A DNA stretch of 34,793 nt from Planococcus sp. A6 (GCF_028823615.1 NZ_JAPEHT010000022.1:1-34793); one strand, 5' to 3'; shown: positions 7,599 to 16,511, counted from the stretch's first letter. Numbers and translations are program-made. Notes: a model not told the origin generated them from the sequence alone.

Positions 7599-9151
7599 AG
7601 CACTGTCTCCTTGGAATGAATTTTACGCTCAACTATACTTGCACCCTGTTTCGATAACTCGATGATTTTTCCGCTCCACTGCTCTTGCGCTTGCGGGATA
7701 TCGATCCGGTAATGGCCGCCCCTGCTTTCTTCGCGTAACAGAGCAGCCGTGGCAATGAGGCTGCTTGCCGTGCTTCGATGAATCTGTGCAATCAGTTCAT
7801 CGGGATGGTTTCGAAGTGTATACGAGCGCAGCGGATGCACCTCGAGAAACCGTTTCAACTGTCTGGGATCTCTCAATATCCCTACTGCACGCGTCATTTC
7901 GTTTTTCAGTTCATTTTCATCACCCGCTTCGAAAGTGGTAAATGTCCTTTCAAATGACGCTAGAGGCAGTTGCCATTTGGTTTCCTGTTGCTCCAGCTCT
8001 CCAGTTATCCGTTCAGCCAGCCGATGACCGAACACCAGCCCTTCCAATAAAGAATTGCTCGCCAGCCGGTTCGCACCATGCACGCCGGTCGATGCCACTT
8101 CGCCGATGGCAAAAAGCCCCTCTACCGAAGTTGCGCCAAAGCTGTCCGTCTTCACCCCACCCATATGAAAATGGGCTCCAGGACGCACCGGCAACAGCTC
8201 ACGGCAAGGATCGATTCCATGACTGCAGCAATTTTGATGGATTGATGGGAAATGTTGATTGAAATCAGCCAGTTGCCTGGCATCGAGATACACAGGCCCA
8301 TTCTGTTGCCAATGCCATTCGATTGCCCTCGCGACGACATCACGCGGTGCGAGTTCCATAAGCGGATGGATGTCGTCCATGATGCGCTTGCCTTCCCTAT
8401 CCACCAGTAAAGCACCTTCTCCGCGAACCGCTTCCGAGATCAGCCCGCAAGACTGGCCGCCTATTGTCAGGACGGTCGGATGAAATTGGACAAACTCGAC
8501 ATCTTCCAGCACAGCGCCCGCGTGATAAGCGAGCGACAACCCATCGCCCGTTGCGACGGAGGAATTCGATGTCTGGCTGTATAATTGGCCGATGCCGCCA
8601 GTCGCAAGCACGACGCGGCGGGCACGGACGACCGAGCGCTTGCCGGAAGAATCGGAGACGAGGACACCGCTACAGCGCCCTTGTTCGGTGATCAGTTCCA
8701 AAGCTTGATGGAATGGCAAGCGGGTTATTTTCTTTGCAGTCTCTTCCATCAAAAATTGCATCAGCATTTTCCCGGTTTGGTCGCCTCCTGCATGCAAGAT
8801 ACGTCTTGTGCTATGCGCTCCTTCCATCCCTAGAGACGGATTACCGTGGCGATCCGCATCAAACGGCAAGCCTTGGGCAATCAAGTTCGCTATGATTTCG
8901 GCTCCTTCATGGACTAAAATATCGACCCGCTCGACATCTGCGTGATGGGCTGAAGCGAGCATGGTATCCGAGGCGTGGGAATCCGGACGGTCATCTATAC
9001 TGATGCTCGCGGCAATGCCGCCTTGTGCGAGCGTAGTGTTTCCCGTGGCTGCGTGTTCTTTCGTCAGCAATGCAATGGAATACGAATCGGGAAGCGAACG
9101 GGCAAGCATCAGCCCGGCGGCGCCTCCTCCGATAATGCAAACATCAAACAA
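7595..9151 (-). CDS. nadB: L-aspartate oxidase NadB
   Basis: NadB is a flavoprotein that oxidises L-aspartate to iminoaspartate, the first step of NAD synthesis. The 518-residue product starts with the FAD-binding CIIGGGAAGLMLARSL. It contains GMEGAHSTRRILHAGGDQTG (about 109-128), VQFHPT, SEAVRGEGALLVD and the C-terminal FAD site GEVASTGVHGANRLASNSLL, all typical of the fumarate reductase/succinate dehydrogenase flavoprotein fold. The start is a TTG with AAGAAGGTG six bases upstream. It is the first gene of the operon, divergent from the nifS-like gene across a 99-base region that holds an operator-like palindrome. No lesion was noticed. Confidence 0.95.
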   Translation of the reverse strand: MFDVCIIGGGAAGLMLARSLPDSYSIALLTKEHAATGNTTLAQGGIAASISIDDRPDSHASDTMLASAHHADVERVDILVHEGAEIIANLIAQGLPFDADRHGNPSLGMEGAHSTRRILHAGGDQTGKMLMQFLMEETAKKITRLPFHQALELITEQGRCSGVLVSDSSGKRSVVRARRVVLATGGIGQLYSQTSNSSVATGDGLSLAYHAGAVLEDVEFVQFHPTVLTIGGQSCGLISEAVRGEGALLVDREGKRIMDDIHPLMELAPRDVVARAIEWHWQQNGPVYLDARQLADFNQHFPSIHQNCCSHGIDPCRELLPVRPGAHFHMGGVKTDSFGATSVEGLFAIGEVASTGVHGANRLASNSLLEGLVFGHRLAERITGELEQQETKWQLPLASFERTFTTFEAGDENELKNEMTRAVGILRDPRQLKRFLEVHPLRSYTLRNHPDELIAQIHRSTASSLIATAALLREESRGGHYRIDIPQAQEQWSGKIIELSKQGASIVERKIHSKETVL

Positions 9152-9171
9152 ACTTTACACCTTCTTTACAA

Positions 9172-9206
9172 GTGTCTTGACACCATTAATGACATAAAGA
9201 TAGAGT
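9172..9206. promoter_or_regulatory. Operator palindrome and promoter between nadB and nifS-like gene
   Basis: GTGTC-TT-GACAC at 9172-9183 is a perfect dyad in the divergent intergenic region. On the plus strand it overlaps a consensus -35 TTGACA at 9177-9182, followed 18 bases later by TAGAGT at 9201-9206. In Bacillus the equivalent nadBCA/nifS region is controlled by the nicotinate-responsive repressor NiaR (YrxA), so a NiaR site is the natural reading. The identity is inferred from position and symmetry; no niaR gene is in this window. Confidence 0.6.
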
Positions 9207-9250
9207 GATTACAAGAAGAAAGTCCATTCAAGGAAGGAATTTGATGAGAG

Positions 9251-10379
9251 ATGATGATTTATCTGGACTCAGCTGCAACCGCACCGATGAGAAAAGAGTC
9301 CCGCCTACGCAGAAGCAGCGGAAAAAGCATTTGGCAACACGCAAAGCCTTCACGACGCTGGATCCGCTGCTGCAGACTACTTCGTTTCATGCCGCAAGTT
9401 ATGGGCAGAATTCCTGAACGTCCGGCCCGACGGCATTTATTTCACCGGCAACGCTTCCGAAGCAAACCAGCTCGCCATCCGCTCGCTGCTGAACGGAAGG
9501 CCCGCAGCTTGCCGGCAGATCGTCTCCACTAAACTTGAGCACGCTTCCGTGCTTTCAGTTTTGCATGAACTCGAAAAGAAAGGCTACACGATCGATTACA
9601 TCGACGTCGACCGCTTTGGTCAAGTGGATATGGCAGCCTTCGAACAGGCCGTGGGTGAAGAGACGGCTCTTGTCATCATGCAGCTGGTCAATTCTGAAAT
9701 GGGCGCAGTGCAGCCGGTCAAAGAGTGCACGCAAATTGCCAAGCGTTTCGGTGTGCCGCTTCACTCGGATATCGTCCAGGGATTCGGGAAACTGCCCGTC
9801 GACATCGGATCATGGGGCGTCGCTTCCGCTGTTTGTTCAGCGCATAAAATCGGCGGTCCTAAAGGTGTCGGCATCGCCTATCTAGATCCGTCCATCCATT
9901 GGCAATCGGTGTACGAAGGCACGACGCATCAAAACGGATTCCGCGCGGGAACAATTGATGTTCCGGGTATTGTCTCCGCAACCATCGCTGCAAAGCACGC
10001 AGTGATTGAACAGCCTCAAAGCTACGAGTATGCGCTATCTCTTCAAAATTACCTACTCGAACATTTGCCCGATGGCGTGATTGCAACAGGCGATATCGCC
10101 ACGAAATCCCCATTTATCCAAGGCTTGATCCTGCCCCATGTCGAAGGGCAATGGATGATGCTCGATTGCAACCGCGCGCAGATCGCTATCTCCACCGGCA
10201 CTGCCTGCAAAATCGGCTATGGCGAAGCGATGTCCGCGATGCTTGCGATGGGAACAGAACCTGATGCGGCGCGAAAATTTGTCCGTATTTCCTTTCATCA
10301 AGCAATCAGCACACGGGATATCGATGAGTTTATCCGAGTCGTTGAAAAGTCATTGGCCGAATTCACCCCTTCCTCTTGA
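9251..10379 (+). pseudogene. NifS-like cysteine desulfurase, frameshifted near the 5' end
   Basis: This is a PLP-dependent cysteine desulfurase of the type paired with nadBCA, where it is thought to supply sulfur for the NadA cluster. The first codons give MIYLDSAATAPMRKE, the normal N-terminus. The rest of the protein lies in another frame from AYAEAAEKAFGNTQSLHDAG onward, without interruption to the stop at 10379. It includes TGNASEANQLAIRSLL, the cofactor Lys in CSAHKIGGPKGVGI and the mobile-loop Cys in STGTACKIGYG. The two frames meet at about 9299-9302. By my recollection of Bacillus NifS roughly five bases are missing, though the exact lesion is uncertain. The initiation region is weak: AAGGAAGG lies 13 bases before the ATG. 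A terminator follows at once. Confidence 0.85.
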
Positions 10380-10409
10380 AAGCCGCGATTTTAGCGGCTT
10401 CTTTTTTTT
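10380..10409 (+). terminator. Terminator after the nifS-like gene
   Basis: The arms AAGCCGC and GCGGCTT around GATTTTA, followed by a run of eight Ts on the plus strand, lie directly after the stop codon. Confidence 0.85.
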
Positions 10410-10433
10410 ACCTAAATTTTTCTGACAATTCAA

Positions 10434-10485
10434 TTGACAAAAAACATCTTTCGTTATATGGTTATACACATAAGTATATAACCAT
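10434..10485 (+). promoter_or_regulatory. Promoter with GntR-type operator
   Basis: A consensus -35 TTGACA at 10434-10439 is followed after 17 bases by TATGGT at 10457-10462. An inverted repeat, ATGGTTATA and TATAACCAT with a ten-base spacer (10458-10466 and 10477-10485), covers the -10 region. YtrA-type GntR regulators commonly bind such dyads in their own promoter, so autorepression of the downstream regulator-ABC genes is likely. Confidence 0.65.
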
Positions 10486-10514
10486 TAAACCAAACCACCC
10501 TAGGAGGTGTATTC

Positions 10515-10889
10515 ATGATCAATCCATCCGATCCGACAAAGCCATTGTTCTTACAGATCCGTGAATTGATCGAAGACCAAATCGTCAACGATCAATTGAA
10601 AGAAGGCGACCAAGCCCCATCCACCAACCAATTGGTCAATTTCTATAAGATCAATCACGCCACCGTGTCCAAAGGCATCACCCAGCTCGTCGATGAAGGA
10701 ATACTTTATAAAAAGCGAGGGATCGGCATGTTTGTAGCAGAAGGCGCAAAGAACACTTTAGTCCAGCAGCGAAAAAAGGCATTTGTCGACAATTACGTCA
10801 CCCGCCTGGTGCAGGAAGCGGAAAAACTCGGCATCACCGAACAGCAAATCATCGAATTGATCAAATCCACGAAAGGGCGTGATGCATGA
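10515..10889 (+). CDS. GntR-family regulator, YtrA type
   Basis: The 124-residue protein consists of an N-terminal GntR winged helix (about residues 8-75, with FLQIRELIEDQI, the recognition segment NFYKINHATVSKGITQL and the wing KKRGIGMFV) and only a short helical tail. That is the YtrA subfamily layout, without a large effector domain. AGGAGGTG lies five bases before the ATG. The gene sits first in a three-gene operon with an ABC ATPase, overlapping it by four bases (ATGA), and behind a promoter with a dyad at the -10 box. Regulators of this type often respond to cell-envelope stress or antimicrobials. The inducer is not evident here. Confidence 0.9.
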   Translation: MINPSDPTKPLFLQIRELIEDQIVNDQLKEGDQAPSTNQLVNFYKINHATVSKGITQLVDEGILYKKRGIGMFVAEGAKNTLVQQRKKAFVDNYVTRLVQEAEKLGITEQQIIELIKSTKGRDA

Positions 10890-11761
10890 TGGCAGCTTCA
10901 GTCCAGCTCGATCACGTAACATTGAAATTCAAGAAATTTGAAGCTTTGAAAGACGTATCGCTCACACTCGAAGCCGGGAAAATCCATGGCTTAATTGGAC
11001 GAAACGGCGCGGGCAAGACTTCTCTATTGTCGTTGATTGCCGCTTTCCGTGAACCTACGTCTGGCAAAGTGCTCGTCGACAGCTCCCCGGTGTTCGAAAA
11101 TCCGGAAAAAATGGAACAAGTGGCGTTCGTCTACGATAAGGACTATAAGGAAGAAACCGAGAAAGCGAAGAAATTGATCGCACTTGCTTCTCATTACCGT
11201 CCTCATTTCGACATGGATTATGCGGAGCATTTGATCAAGCGTTTCAAGTTGCCCATCGATAAACCCGTCAATAAATTATCGAAAGGCATGCAGTCGGCGC
11301 TGAATGTCGTCATCGGCCTCGCCAGCCGCGCACCCATCACGATTTTCGATGAAGCCTATCTCGGCATGGACGCGCCGGCACGCGAGATCTTCTATAAAGA
11401 GATCTTGAAGGACCAGGAAGAACATCCGCGAACGTTTGTCCTATCGACCCATTTAGTGTCGGAGATGGATTATTTGTTCGACGATGTCATCATTATCGAC
11501 CAAGGCAAACTGCTGTTACACGAACCATATGAAACCATTGAAGCATACGGCGTTTCTGTTACCGGCGCGGCAAATGAAGTCAACACTTTCACAGCCGGCA
11601 TGAAACACTTGAGTGAACAACAACTTGGGGGCACCAAATCCGTTATGATCTACGGAGAGCTCACCGATGCTAAACGCCAAGAAGCCCATACCATGGGACT
11701 CGAAATCGGGCCAGTTGCGCTTCAAGATCTATTCATCCACTTAACCGAGGAGGCGAGTTAA
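10886..11761 (+). CDS. ABC transporter ATP-binding protein
   Basis: The 291-residue ABC ATPase has Walker A GRNGAGKTS near residue 38, the signature LSKGMQSALNVVIGLA near 131, Walker B ITIFDEAYLGMD near 150 and the switch His in LSTHLVSEMD near 191. The signature serine-glycine-lysine form LSKGM and the long C-terminal tail resemble the YtrB/BcrA-like exporters coupled to GntR regulators. The start overlaps the regulator stop codon, implying translational coupling, and the membrane subunit begins just after its own stop. The cargo is unknown; resistance to an antimicrobial or envelope remodelling is plausible from the regulator type. Confidence 0.93.
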   Translation: MMAASVQLDHVTLKFKKFEALKDVSLTLEAGKIHGLIGRNGAGKTSLLSLIAAFREPTSGKVLVDSSPVFENPEKMEQVAFVYDKDYKEETEKAKKLIALASHYRPHFDMDYAEHLIKRFKLPIDKPVNKLSKGMQSALNVVIGLASRAPITIFDEAYLGMDAPAREIFYKEILKDQEEHPRTFVLSTHLVSEMDYLFDDVIIIDQGKLLLHEPYETIEAYGVSVTGAANEVNTFTAGMKHLSEQQLGGTKSVMIYGELTDAKRQEAHTMGLEIGPVALQDLFIHLTEEAS

Positions 11762-11762
11762 C

Positions 11763-12473
11763 ATGATTTCTGCACGCTATAAGAAAGTTGCAGCCGCGGT
11801 CTTTTCCGATATGTTCAAATGGAGTTTGTGGTTCTTCTCCATCCTTTTCACGATCCATTTGGTAAGAGTATTTTGGCTGAATGGAGGCACCAACCAAATA
11901 GAAGGCTTCTTCATCTTCGCCCAGTATTCTGTGAACATTTTCATGCTAGTTGTCGGCATCATGGCGGCCTATGTATTCTTGAGCCGGCATATCCAACAAG
12001 GCATCAGCCGCCGGGATTCTTATATCGGCACTGCGCTTGCCGCCACCGGACTGGCATTATTCGCGACGCTCGTACCACTCATCGTCAATGGGCTTCAACA
12101 TGTGCTTGCTGAAACGATCTCATTGCCTGTCGAGTTGGATACGGCCTCTGCTTTCGAGACAACAGGCGGTTGGGTTGCTGCTGCGATTGCGCTGTTTCTA
12201 AACGCTTTGACTTTCTTTTTAGCCGGCTGGCTCATCAGCATCGGCTATTACCGCTTTGGCTGGATCGCCGGTTTCGCCTTTATCGCCTTGTCGTTCGTCG
12301 TCTTCGGCCTGAATGATTATCTATGGAAGCCTACGAGCGACATGGTCGGATGGATGACTTATCATCCGCTCGAAGTGGATTTTTGGCTGACCGCACTCGG
12401 ATCGTCGACAATGATTTTGGTTTTGTTTTTCTTGATGCGATTGCTGACGAAGCGCGTGCCGATTAAAATGTAA
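11763..12473 (+). CDS. ABC transporter membrane subunit
   Basis: This 236-residue protein has about six hydrophobic spans (roughly residues 20-40, 55-75, 95-118, 140-165, 172-190 and 208-228) and no catalytic motif. It is preceded by GAGGAGG nine bases before its ATG and follows the ATPase with one base between stop and start, so it is the natural permease partner. Many transporters of this class have a single small membrane protein that dimerises. The sequence is too divergent for me to name a family. A strong terminator follows, closing the operon. Confidence 0.82.
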   Translation: MISARYKKVAAAVFSDMFKWSLWFFSILFTIHLVRVFWLNGGTNQIEGFFIFAQYSVNIFMLVVGIMAAYVFLSRHIQQGISRRDSYIGTALAATGLALFATLVPLIVNGLQHVLAETISLPVELDTASAFETTGGWVAAAIALFLNALTFFLAGWLISIGYYRFGWIAGFAFIALSFVVFGLNDYLWKPTSDMVGWMTYHPLEVDFWLTALGSSTMILVLFFLMRLLTKRVPIKM

Positions 12474-12478
12474 GTACT

Positions 12479-12533
12479 CAAAAAAGCTGTTCCAGAGACG
12501 ATGTCAATCATCTCCGGAACAGCTTTTTTATTA
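12479..12533. terminator. Bidirectional terminator between convergent genes
   Basis: AAAAAAGCTGTTCC pairs with GGAACAGCTTTTTT, and an inner GAGA/TCTC extends the stem. A-runs and T-runs lie on both sides, so it can serve the ABC operon on plus and the amidase gene on minus. Confidence 0.85.
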
Positions 12534-12537
12534 ATAT

Positions 12538-13473
12538 TTAGCGTATCGCCCCGTGCGGCAAAATGGCGTGCACCCCTTTGACGCCGTTGACGATCTGTGT
12601 GACGTGCAAGTCGACAGCGACACTCGCGAGCGCGGTAGCTTCAGTTTTCGATAGTGAATGAAACTGTTGGATCAAACCGATCATTTCATCAAGCGCAGTT
12701 GCAGCCGCTTCGTTCAAGTCTTCATCAAAGCCGAACGTCACCCAGCCCGCAGGCGTCTTCGCTTTCGGCATATGAAGTTCCATGTCTTCGTGCAGCACAA
12801 CCGTCAACTGGACATGATCCATTGGGCATTCGATCGCCGTCCCCGAATTCTCTCCGTCGCCTTGCACAGCATGCCCATCGCCGAACGACAATAGTGCTCC
12901 TTTGACTTCAACCGGCAAAAACAAAGAGCTGCCTCGGACCAGTTCCTTGCAGTCGATATTGCCGCCTGTGCGGTACGGCGGTGATGTACGATGCATGCCC
13001 ATCTCTCCTGGTGAAAGGCCGATGAGCCCGAGAAACGGCGACAAGGCAACGCTGAATTCTTTGCCGGATAAGGTGCATTTTCCGATCATTTGCTCCCGGT
13101 CCAGTGTCCAGTCCACTTGCAGGCGTTCGCTATTTGCAATGCCGAGTTTCTCGTTTTGCCAAGCCGGTGTGCCGCCAGCCCAATTGCGCCCGTACCAGCC
13201 CGGCCTATTTTCGTCGATGCGCACTTCGAGCACCATTCCGGGCTTCGCGCCTTCGACCGCAATCGGCCCAATCAGTGGATGGCCAAGCGTTTCTTCGTTC
13301 TCACGAGAGCTGTAGATCACCCGCTCTTCGCCTGCATGAGCCGAATAGCCCCACTGGATATCCGGCGTCTTGGCTTCGATGGTATCGCCTGATTGAATCG
13401 ACAAAATCGGTGCATAATCTTTATTGAATGAAGAATGGAGGTTTTCGGATTTGAGTTCAATTTTATGGTTCAT
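12538..13473 (-). CDS. Acetamidase/formamidase family protein
   Basis: The protein has about 311 residues from the ATG with AAGGGGA seven bases upstream; an open frame ten codons longer lacks a ribosome site. It matches the FmdA/AmdA acetamidase-formamidase fold: GPIAVEGAKPGMVLEVRI near 75-92, GMHRTSPPYRTGGNIDCKEL near 163-182, and FGDGHAVQGDGE near 197-208. The family hydrolyses short amides such as formamide and acetamide to ammonia and the acid. The gene stands alone between terminators, with no urease or nitrogen regulator beside it. The substrate is assumed from the family only. Confidence 0.9.
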   Translation of the reverse strand: MNHKIELKSENLHSSFNKDYAPILSIQSGDTIEAKTPDIQWGYSAHAGEERVIYSSRENEETLGHPLIGPIAVEGAKPGMVLEVRIDENRPGWYGRNWAGGTPAWQNEKLGIANSERLQVDWTLDREQMIGKCTLSGKEFSVALSPFLGLIGLSPGEMGMHRTSPPYRTGGNIDCKELVRGSSLFLPVEVKGALLSFGDGHAVQGDGENSGTAIECPMDHVQLTVVLHEDMELHMPKAKTPAGWVTFGFDEDLNEAAATALDEMIGLIQQFHSLSKTEATALASVAVDLHVTQIVNGVKGVHAILPHGAIR

Positions 13474-13535
13474 GAGTTTCCCCTTCCGTATACACGGTTT
13501 CATTTGATTATAGCGTCACAAAACTATGTTGATAG

Positions 13536-13564
13536 AAAAAACCTGCCGCTTGTGTGGCAGGTTT
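13536..13564 (-). terminator. Terminator after the small CxxC gene
   Basis: AAACCTGCC and GGCAGGTTT form a nine-pair stem with an eight-base loop. On the minus strand it is followed by TTTCTATC after the T-rich arm. It lies between the small CxxC gene and the amidase gene. Confidence 0.75.
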
Positions 13565-13568
13565 CTGT

Positions 13569-13721
13569 TTAAGCGCTGCGTTTCCGAAATGCACGCCTTT
13601 CTGCATATAGAACGCACTGGGCACAGACGACAACCGGCTCGTTGTGGTCATCAAAATACTTTCGCGGTTCACGCGCTTTCTGTTTGCACACTGCGCATTT
13701 CTTTTTAAATAGTGAAAACAT
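13569..13721 (-). CDS. 50-residue double-CxxC protein, possible zinc ribbon
   Basis: This short gene reads MFSLFKKKCAVCKQKARE at its start. It has a first CAVC at residues 9-12 and a second CAQC at 33-36, then a basic tail ERRAFRKRSA. Four cysteines in two CxxC pairs about 20 residues apart imply a structural zinc site. AAAGGAGT lies nine bases before the ATG and a terminator follows the stop, so it looks like a complete independent gene. I do not recognise a named family. The basic ends suggest nucleic acid or ribosome contact, which is inference only. Confidence 0.75.
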   Translation of the reverse strand: MFSLFKKKCAVCKQKAREPRKYFDDHNEPVVVCAQCVLYAERRAFRKRSA

Positions 13722-13760
13722 AAGATGTCGACTCCTTTGATGACGGGATTCAGCTTAATC

Positions 13761-14375
13761 TTATTCTTTCATAGTAAAAAGCATAAGAGAAGTAACAAGC
13801 ATCCAAAGTTGCAGCGCACCGATATTGAGCCGTTCGACCAATCCGAAATACGGCCAGCCTTGTGCGAAGAAAACCGCGGTCGTCCCGCCGGCAATCAGGA
13901 TGAAGATGCCTGTAGCCAGGGAATAATTCCCATACCTTTTGAAATTCGCGTCTTTCCGAAGCCCGATGCCGACCAAAAGCGACGCAAGAATCGTTAAGGG
14001 AACAATCAAGGCGGTGACTACCAAATGCATGACGCCGGTAAATGTCATCGGCTCCCCTGCCGCATCTTGTGGAAACAAGCCATAGCTAATGGATACTAGA
14101 TGCATCGCTAGGAAAATCAGCATTCCTACGCGCACCAGCTTTGGAGCAAATCGTCGAAAAACAAGATAAGCACTACCAGCAAAGCTAATCGAACAAATGC
14201 CGTATAAAACCGTAATAACTGTCAGCATTCCCCGGTCCGGTGCCCCTTGAGCCGTCAAATCGCTAATTGGCTGATGAAGATGGCTGTAGCCTTCCCATAA
14301 CCAACCTCCCAGGAGAACATGGAGAACGTATAAAAACACAGCGATTGCTCCGAAAATCGTCAGTTTCTGTGCCAT
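13761..14375 (-). CDS. DUF998-like integral membrane protein
   Basis: The 204-residue protein has about six transmembrane segments (roughly 5-24, 52-70, 78-97, 112-138, 150-170 and 180-200). It has the short conserved extracytoplasmic stretch YSHLHQPISDLTAQGAPDRG near residues 30-50, which resembles DUF998 proteins, where a similar His/Ser/Asp motif follows the first helix. AAAGGAGC lies nine bases before the ATG. Function is not established for the family. The gene stands alone upstream of the small CxxC gene on the same strand. Confidence 0.8.
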   Translation of the reverse strand: MAQKLTIFGAIAVFLYVLHVLLGGWLWEGYSHLHQPISDLTAQGAPDRGMLTVITVLYGICSISFAGSAYLVFRRFAPKLVRVGMLIFLAMHLVSISYGLFPQDAAGEPMTFTGVMHLVVTALIVPLTILASLLVGIGLRKDANFKRYGNYSLATGIFILIAGGTTAVFFAQGWPYFGLVERLNIGALQLWMLVTSLMLFTMKE

Positions 14376-14480
14376 GCTGAACAGCTCCTTTTCAGGTTTT
14401 TCCGTCCATATGAATTATTGCCATTATCGCCCGTTTGACCCCATTTGCCAATACAACAACTCAGAAATATCATTCCATAG

Positions 14481-14521
14481 AAAAAGATGCCCGCGAACCA
14501 AAGCTCTGGTCCGCGGGCATC
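14481..14521 (-). terminator. Terminator after the LtaS-like gene
   Basis: GATGCCCGCG and CGCGGGCATC, extended inward by ACCA/TGGT after one mismatch, form a long GC-rich stem. On the minus strand it is followed by TTTTTCTATGG, nine bases past the stop codon. Confidence 0.85.
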
Positions 14522-14529
14522 TTCTGTTC

Positions 14530-16438
14530 TTATTCATTTATATCTGTCGAGGATTGGTAGTAATAATCCGACGGGTCGACTGGCGTGAAGCCGTTCGGCG
14601 TATAGAATCTCAACAAGTCGCCGTTGACCACTTGGTCCGACAACTGCAATTCGTATCTACCGTGCTGCTTCAAGGTCTCGGCTTGTTCGAGCTGTTGTTC
14701 TTCAAGCGGCAAGCCGGTTTCGGGATCGTAGAACGCTTCGCCGATGGAATAGACATCGGGGCTGACATAATCGCCATTGCGGAACATGACGAGTTCTTCA
14801 TGTTCTTCCGACAATAGATCGGTACCGAAATGCACGTAGTTCTGTGTTTCCACACCAAGCAGGTGCATCACTGTTGGCAGCAGGTCAATCTGGCCGCCAT
14901 ATGTGTCGTTGATGCCGCCTTCCATGCCCGGTACGTGGATGAACAACGGCACGCGCTGAAGCTTGGCGTTCTCTACCGGCGTGATGTCTTTTGACAATAC
15001 CTCAGACATCGCCTCGTTGTGGTTGTCGGAAATGCCGTAATGGTCGCCGTACATGACGATCATCGTATTGTCCGCAAGCCCAGACGATTCAAGCTGTTCG
15101 AAAAATTGCTTGATCGCTTCGTCAGCATAACGGGCCGTCTGGAAATAATTATCGACGCTCGCATCGCCTGTCGTCCCTTTTTCGATGGTCGCCAGTTGCT
15201 GGTCCATTTTATAAGGGAAATGATGCGCCACGGTGATAAATTTCGTATAGAACGGTTCACTGCTCGAAGAACGGTTTATCCATTAAGCCGTATTCTGCCA
15301 TATCCGCTTCGGTCGTATTCGGATACGATTCGATATCGAAGAAATGGTCATAGCCGAAAGACTTGTAGATTTCAGAGCGGTTCCAGAACGTCCCGTTATT
15401 GCCATGGAACACAGCCGATGTATAACCTTCATCTTTCAAGATGGCTGGAGCCGATTGATACGTGTTCTGCCCTTTTGTAATGAATGCAGATCCTTTCGGC
15501 AAGCCGAATAGGGAGTTTTCGAGCATGAATTCCGCGTCTGAAGTTTTACCTTGCGCTGTCTGGTGGAAGAAATTATCGAAGTACATCGTATTCGGGTCAT
15601 CCATCATCGAATTCAAGAACGGCGTCACTTCTTCCCCGTCCAGTTCATAATCCATCAGGAAAGTCTGGAATGATTCGAGATGCAAATAGACGACGTTCAT
15701 GCCTTCCGCTGCACCGAAATTTTTTTCATTGGAGCTCGCATAATTGGATTTCGTGTAGTTCAACACTTCCGTATTATCGTCGCTGTCGGCCATGACGCGC
15801 TGGGAAGAAGCTTTCAAGGTCTCCGCCGTGTCATATAGGGCGTAATTATACATCCCCAAATACTTGACGATGTACGCGCGGTCAAAACCGCGTGTCAATA
15901 GGTCGGGACGGTCCGATTCTGCGAGCGACAAATTAAAGAGGGAAATCAACAAAGCTGCCGCGATCAAAGGCAGTGCCATTCTCTTTTTGATGATGCGCAT
16001 GTCTTTTTCCGTCCGCTTGGAAATAACCCATGCGCCGAGGATCAAGACGTCCACAAAGAACAGCACATCCATCGGCTGGATCAAGGTCAGGACACTGCCC
16101 CCCAAATCGCCGAAGTTCTGTGTTTGGAACAAAGTCGGCAAGGTGATGAAATCACTGAAGAACCGGTAATAGACAACATTGGCATACAACAGGATCGACA
16201 TACCAAGGTAAATCGAAAGCAGTGCCCAGTATTTCCGCGTGCCTTTGAAAAACAGCGAGAAACTCAACAATAGCAGTGCCGATCCTAAAGGGTTGATCGC
16301 CAGCAGGAATTCCTGCAGCGCCCCTTCCACTTCCAGCGTAAATTGGGTTTTTTGCAAGATATAGGTTTTCGCCCAAAGCATGGCAACTGCCACGAGAAAC
16401 AAGGACATAAAAGTATTCATTTTCATTTTATTTTTCAT
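14530..16438 (-). pseudogene. LtaS-family lipoteichoic acid synthase, frameshifted
   Basis: LtaS enzymes polymerise glycerol phosphate from phosphatidylglycerol on the outer face of the membrane. The 5' frame codes for about five N-terminal transmembrane helices (within residues 10-170) and the start of the sulfatase-like domain, with the metal-binding Glu255 in YLHLESF and the Thr nucleophile at 299 in QGKTSDAEF, then ends at 15257 after MDKPFFEQ. The 3' frame resumes at EPFYTKFITVAHHFPY and carries the catalytic region YGDHYGI to the stop. LtaS proteins have about nine to eleven residues between FF.Q and the PFY segment. Here one base remains, so about 26-32 bases seem to be lost near 15260. 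All known catalytic residues survive but in two frames. If real, another LtaS paralogue elsewhere would be needed. Confidence 0.85.
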
Positions 16439-16511
16439 TTTGCATTACACCTTTTCATCATCGATTATCTGAAAGCAGTCTAACGTACCTGCCTTTAAAG
16501 AAACAAACTCT

